Below, one piece after another: positions 6,151 through 8,094 of a DNA stretch of 8,094 bases. The position numbers and the translations under genes were made by a program. Under the pieces are notes generated by a model. The model had not been told where the DNA came from and searched no databases. It saw only the letters and a program-made list of their open reading frames with translations. The first letter of the stretch is position 1; every line of letters begins with the position of its first letter. The stretch lies in assembly GCA_030690405.1 (NCBI GenBank), contig JAUYGU010000036.1:1-8094 (forward strand), written 5' to 3'. The DNA is from Dehalococcoidia bacterium. Lineage in GTDB: Bacteria > Chloroflexota > Dehalococcoidia > SM23-28-2 > RBG-16-64-32.

Positions 6151-6180
6151 AGTGTAGCAGGGGGAAGAGAGGGGTGTCAA
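6151..6180 (-). promoter_or_regulatory. Sigma-70-type promoter of the trp operon
   Basis: The -35 box TTGACA (6180-6175) is a perfect consensus, followed after 18 bases by -10 box TACACT (6156-6151), preceded by TGC as an extended -10. The predicted transcription start is near 6144, placing the complete T-box leader immediately downstream. The AT content here stands out in a GC-rich region. Transcription start is inferred, not observed. Confidence 0.85.
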
Positions 6181-6196
6181 CGGGGAGGGGACCAAA

Positions 6197-6255
6197 CCGC
6201 GCCCTGAAGGGCGCGGCATGCTCACGATCGCCAAGCCGCGGCCTTCAGGCCGCGG
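6197..6255. repeat. REP/BIME-like pair of inverted hairpins between gmk and the trp promoter
   Basis: Hairpin one is CCGCGCCC-TGAA-GGGCGCGG (6197-6216), hairpin two CCGCGGCC-TTCA-GGCCGCGG (6236-6255). Each has a perfect 8-bp stem. Read on opposite strands they are the same 20-base unit, differing only by one stem pair that changes from C-G to G-C, so pairing is kept. The likeness continues for a few bases (GCATG against GCTTG). The two loops, TGAA and TTCA, are complementary and could kiss. Located after the gmk stop, the second hairpin on the transcript is followed by TTT and may end the aroA-remA-gmk transcript. A REP family is inferred from form; copies elsewhere in the genome would confirm it. 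Confidence 0.65.
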
Positions 6256-6267
6256 TACCCCGCTCCC

Positions 6268-6861
6268 TCACACCACCACCGGCTGCCGCCCCTTGCGGGA
6301 GCGCTCCGCGGCCAGAATGCGCTCGATCGCGTCCACGCAGGCGTTGAGGTCGTCGTTCACCACCGTGTGGTCGAACTCGCCGGCGGCGGCCAGCTCCTCG
6401 CGGGCGGCGCGCAGGCGCAGCTCAAGCTGCTGCGGGTTGTCGGTGCCGCGAGAGCGCAGGCGCCACTCCAGCTCCTCCCAGGTCGGCGGCAGGACGAAGA
6501 TGGTGAGCGCGCCGGGACAGACGGACTTGATGTAGCGGGCGCCCTGGACGTCCGTGCGCATGATGACGTCGCGGCCGGCGGCGAGCGCCTCTCGGACGGG
6601 CGTCCTGGGGACGCCGTGGCGCTGGTCGTAGACGGTGGCGTGCTCCATGAACTCGCCGCGGGCCAGCATCTCGTCGAACTGCTCATCCGAGAGGAAGTAG
6701 TAGTCGATCCCTTCGATCTCGCCGGGGCGGGGCGGGCGGTTGGTGGCGGTGACGGCGAAGTGGTAGGGCCGGCCCAGCGCCTTCAGGCGGGCGAGGAGTG
6801 AGTCCTTGCCGACGCCGGACGGCCCGGTGATGACCGCGAGGAGAGGGCCGGCATCTGCCAT
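6268..6861 (-). CDS. gmk: Guanylate kinase (Gmk)
   Basis: Guanylate kinase phosphorylates GMP to GDP with ATP, an essential step of purine nucleotide supply. The 197 residues match the family length. The P-loop is GPSGVGKDS (13-21), where the residue after Lys19 is Asp rather than the common Ser or Thr. The GMP-binding region reads VTATNRPPRPGEIEGIDYYFLS (37-58, shifted from the usual TTRxPRxGE form by one Asn), then GEFMEHATVYDQRHGVPR (69-86) and MRTDVQGARYIK (101-112); the LID region is RLRSRGTDNP (134-143). The start ATG 6861 comes 8 bases after the remA stop with no strong Shine-Dalgarno, so translation probably depends on coupling to remA. The remA-gmk order is the same as in Bacillus (ylzA-gmk). 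The variants at the P-loop do not change the identification. Confidence 0.95.
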   Translation of the reverse strand: MADAGPLLAVITGPSGVGKDSLLARLKALGRPYHFAVTATNRPPRPGEIEGIDYYFLSDEQFDEMLARGEFMEHATVYDQRHGVPRTPVREALAAGRDVIMRTDVQGARYIKSVCPGALTIFVLPPTWEELEWRLRSRGTDNPQQLELRLRAAREELAAAGEFDHTVVNDDLNACVDAIERILAAERSRKGRQPVVV

Positions 6862-6869
6862 GCGGCGGG

Positions 6870-7151
6870 CTAGTCGCCGCTCGTACGGACGCGGCGCGGC
6901 TCAGGGCTGCGGGCGGCGGCGGCGCGGCCGGCGATCGCCTCCGGCGTGATGGCGATAAGGATGATGGCGCCCATATCGGTGAAGATGGCGCACTTGGTGC
7001 GGCGGCCGCTGGTGGTGTCTATTACTACGCCCTTCTTCTTGCCTTCGCGGACCAGCCGCTGTATGGGGGCCGAGCCGGGGGAGACGATAGCCACCACCCG
7101 GTTGAGAGCTATGAAGTTTCCGAAGCCGACGTGGATCAGTTCAGTGTCCAA
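6870..7151 (-). CDS. remA: RemA-family (DUF370) regulatory protein
   Basis: The 93-residue product matches RemA of Bacillus subtilis along its length: ELIHVGFGNFIALNRVVAIVSP (4-25), then SAPIQRLVREGKKKGVVIDTTSGRRTKCAIFTDMGAIIL, and a basic, family-atypical tail of about 20 residues. In Bacillus RemA is a DNA-binding activator of biofilm-matrix genes that forms oligomeric rings; its role in other phyla is not well known. The start is TTG at 7151, the only start codon (besides CTG just before) between the upstream in-frame stop and the conserved HVGFGN; an AAGGG lies about 10 bases upstream, next to a hairpin. The gene follows aroA by 48 bases and precedes gmk by 8, probably one transcript. The family is sure; what it regulates here is not visible. 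Confidence 0.92.
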   Translation of the reverse strand: MDTELIHVGFGNFIALNRVVAIVSPGSAPIQRLVREGKKKGVVIDTTSGRRTKCAIFTDMGAIILIAITPEAIAGRAAAARSPEPRRVRTSGD

Positions 7152-7169
7152 CAGTCGTCATCCCTTCTA

Positions 7170-7195
7170 GCGAGGGGGCCCGACGGCCCCTTCGC
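7170..7195. other. Intercistronic hairpin between aroA and remA
   Basis: GCGAGGGGGCC (7170-7180) pairs with GGCCCCTTCGC (7185-7195) around a CGAC loop: 11 pairs with one G-T. It fills most of the 48-base gap. On the coding strand it is followed directly by TAGAAGGG, which contains the remA ribosome binding site, and has no T-run, so a role in mRNA stability or remA translation is likelier than termination. Confidence 0.55.
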
Positions 7196-7199
7196 GGGG

Positions 7200-8094
7200 C
7201 TACCTGGAGCGACCCGATACCAAGTCAAGATCACGCCAAAACCGAGGATATGATACCGCAACGACCCCGGCATTGCGAACGGCGGTCTCCCCCTCCGAGA
7301 GGGCTCCCGCCAGGGCGAGCATGATGGCGAGGCGGTGGTCTCCGTGGGAAGAGACCGCGGCGCCGCGCAGCCGTCCGGACGGGCGGATGTGCAGGCCGTC
7401 CGGCAGCTCCACGATGTCGGCGCCCAGGCGGCGCAGCTCGCGGGCGGTCGCCCGGATGCGGTCGGACTCCTTGACGCGCAGCTCGGCGGCGTCGCGGATG
7501 ACCGTTTCGCCGGTCGCGAAGCAGGCGGCAAGGGCGATCAGCGGCAGTTCATCGATGGCGCGGGGGACGAGCTCGCCCTCGATGACCGCCCCGCGCAGCC
7601 GCGAGGAGCGCACGGTCAGGTCGGCGACGGGCTCCGGGCCCCACATGCGCTCCTCCTCCAGCGTGACGTCGGCCTCCATCAGGCGGAGGATGTCCAGGAC
7701 GCCGGTGCGCGTGGGGTTGACGCCGACGCCCTCCAGGCGAAGCTCGGCGTCCGGGTGGCAGGCACCGAGGACGAGCCAGGCGGAGGCGGCGGAGATGTCG
7801 CCGGGGACGCGGAGGGAGATGGGCGAAAGGTCGCGGACCAGCGGCGCCACGCGCACCGTGCCCCCCTCGGCGCGGAGTCCGGCTCCCATAGCCACCAGCA
7901 TGCGCTCCGTATGGTCACGGGCCGGCGCCGGCTGCTCCAGGACCGTCTCGCCGGAGGCGTAGAGCGCGGCCAGGATGAGGGCGGATTTCACCTGAGCGGA
8001 GGCGACGGGCATCCGGTAGCGGACGCCCCTCAACGGCGCGCCGCGAATGGCCAGCGGTGGCCGGGTGTCCCCTTCGCGGGCGGAGATGTCCGCG
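7200..8094 (-). CDS. aroA: 3-phosphoshikimate 1-carboxyvinyltransferase (EPSP synthase, AroA), N terminus outside window
   Basis: EPSP synthase joins phosphoenolpyruvate to shikimate-3-phosphate, the sixth step towards chorismate, which the TrpE gene in this window uses. The frame stays open from the right edge through 298 codons (the first incomplete) to TAG at 7200, so about the first 130 residues are missing. Visible motifs are PLAIRGAPLRGVRYRMPVAS, ASAQVKSALILAALYASGET, the second-half substrate site IDELPLIALAACFATGET with the catalytic Asp, ELRVKESDRI and SSHGDHRLAIMLALAGAL. The in-frame TTG at 8033 is not a start, because conserved AroA sequence continues upstream to the window edge. 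It ends 48 bases before remA and appears to share its transcript. No deviation in the active-site motifs is visible. Confidence 0.96.
   Translation of the reverse strand, partial: ADISAREGDTRPPLAIRGAPLRGVRYRMPVASAQVKSALILAALYASGETVLEQPAPARDHTERMLVAMGAGLRAEGGTVRVAPLVRDLSPISLRVPGDISAASAWLVLGACHPDAELRLEGVGVNPTRTGVLDILRLMEADVTLEEERMWGPEPVADLTVRSSRLRGAVIEGELVPRAIDELPLIALAACFATGETVIRDAAELRVKESDRIRATARELRRLGADIVELPDGLHIRPSGRLRGAAVSSHGDHRLAIMLALAGALSEGETAVRNAGVVAVSYPRFWRDLDLVSGRSR

Noticed and set aside
5592..6152. Plus-strand open frame over the T-box leader and trpB start
   Set aside because: It crosses the promoter side, the T-box structure and the beginning of trpB in antisense, and the translation has no recognisable domain.
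7170..7195. Terminator between aroA and remA
   Set aside because: The hairpin is strong but no T-run follows on the coding strand, and remA starts about 20 bases later with its ribosome binding site next to the stem.
1..8094. CRISPR arrays, tRNA or rRNA genes, transposase genes
   Set aside because: No regularly spaced direct repeats, no cloverleaf or rRNA-like sequence and no transposase-like protein were recognised on either strand.

Overview
The window is about 8.1 kb of very GC-rich bacterial DNA in which every convincing gene lies on the minus strand. It reads right to left: aroA (partial) - remA - gmk, then a 479-base gap holding a repeat pair, a promoter and a T-box leader, then trpB2 - trpS - four-helix-bundle gene - trpE - trpG - trpD (partial). 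A tRNA-Trp T-box, a RemA-gmk pair, a TrpB2-type beta chain and high GC together suggest a Chloroflexota-like organism. Phylum assignment is inference; no rRNA or tRNA gene is present to settle it.

Right part (8094-6268): the C-terminal two thirds of EPSP synthase (AroA), a RemA/DUF370 regulator and guanylate kinase follow each other with short gaps of 48 and 8 bases. A strong hairpin lies between aroA and remA. After gmk come two nearly identical hairpins in inverted orientation (6197-6255), a REP/BIME-like element.

Middle (6180-5789): a sigma-70-type promoter (TTGACA, 18-base spacer, extended -10 TGC-TACACT) feeds a leader with all main T-box parts. These are a Stem I with an AGUA/GAA specifier loop and UGG (Trp) specifier, the T-box AGGGTGGCACCGCGAG with a UGGC bulge that fits discriminator G73 of tRNA-Trp, and mutually exclusive antiterminator and terminator. 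Uncharged tRNA-Trp should switch on the whole downstream operon.

Left part (5788-1): the operon makes TrpB2, tryptophanyl-tRNA synthetase and anthranilate synthase components I and II, and begins anthranilate phosphoribosyltransferase. Tryptophan synthesis and tRNA charging are therefore under one tRNA sensor. Gene junctions are tight (trpB/trpS gap 4 bases, trpG/trpD ATGA overlap) except two, which carry insertions. One is a small cassette between trpS and trpE: an S23/IVP-family four-helix-bundle gene with foreign codon use, bracketed by a perfect 14-bp inverted repeat. The other is a 91-bp structured repeat between trpE and trpG.

The most striking observations are the missing PLP lysine in TrpB2 (Gln in the SH-K-PN motif) and the inverted-repeat-bracketed four-helix-bundle cassette inserted into a T-box-controlled operon.
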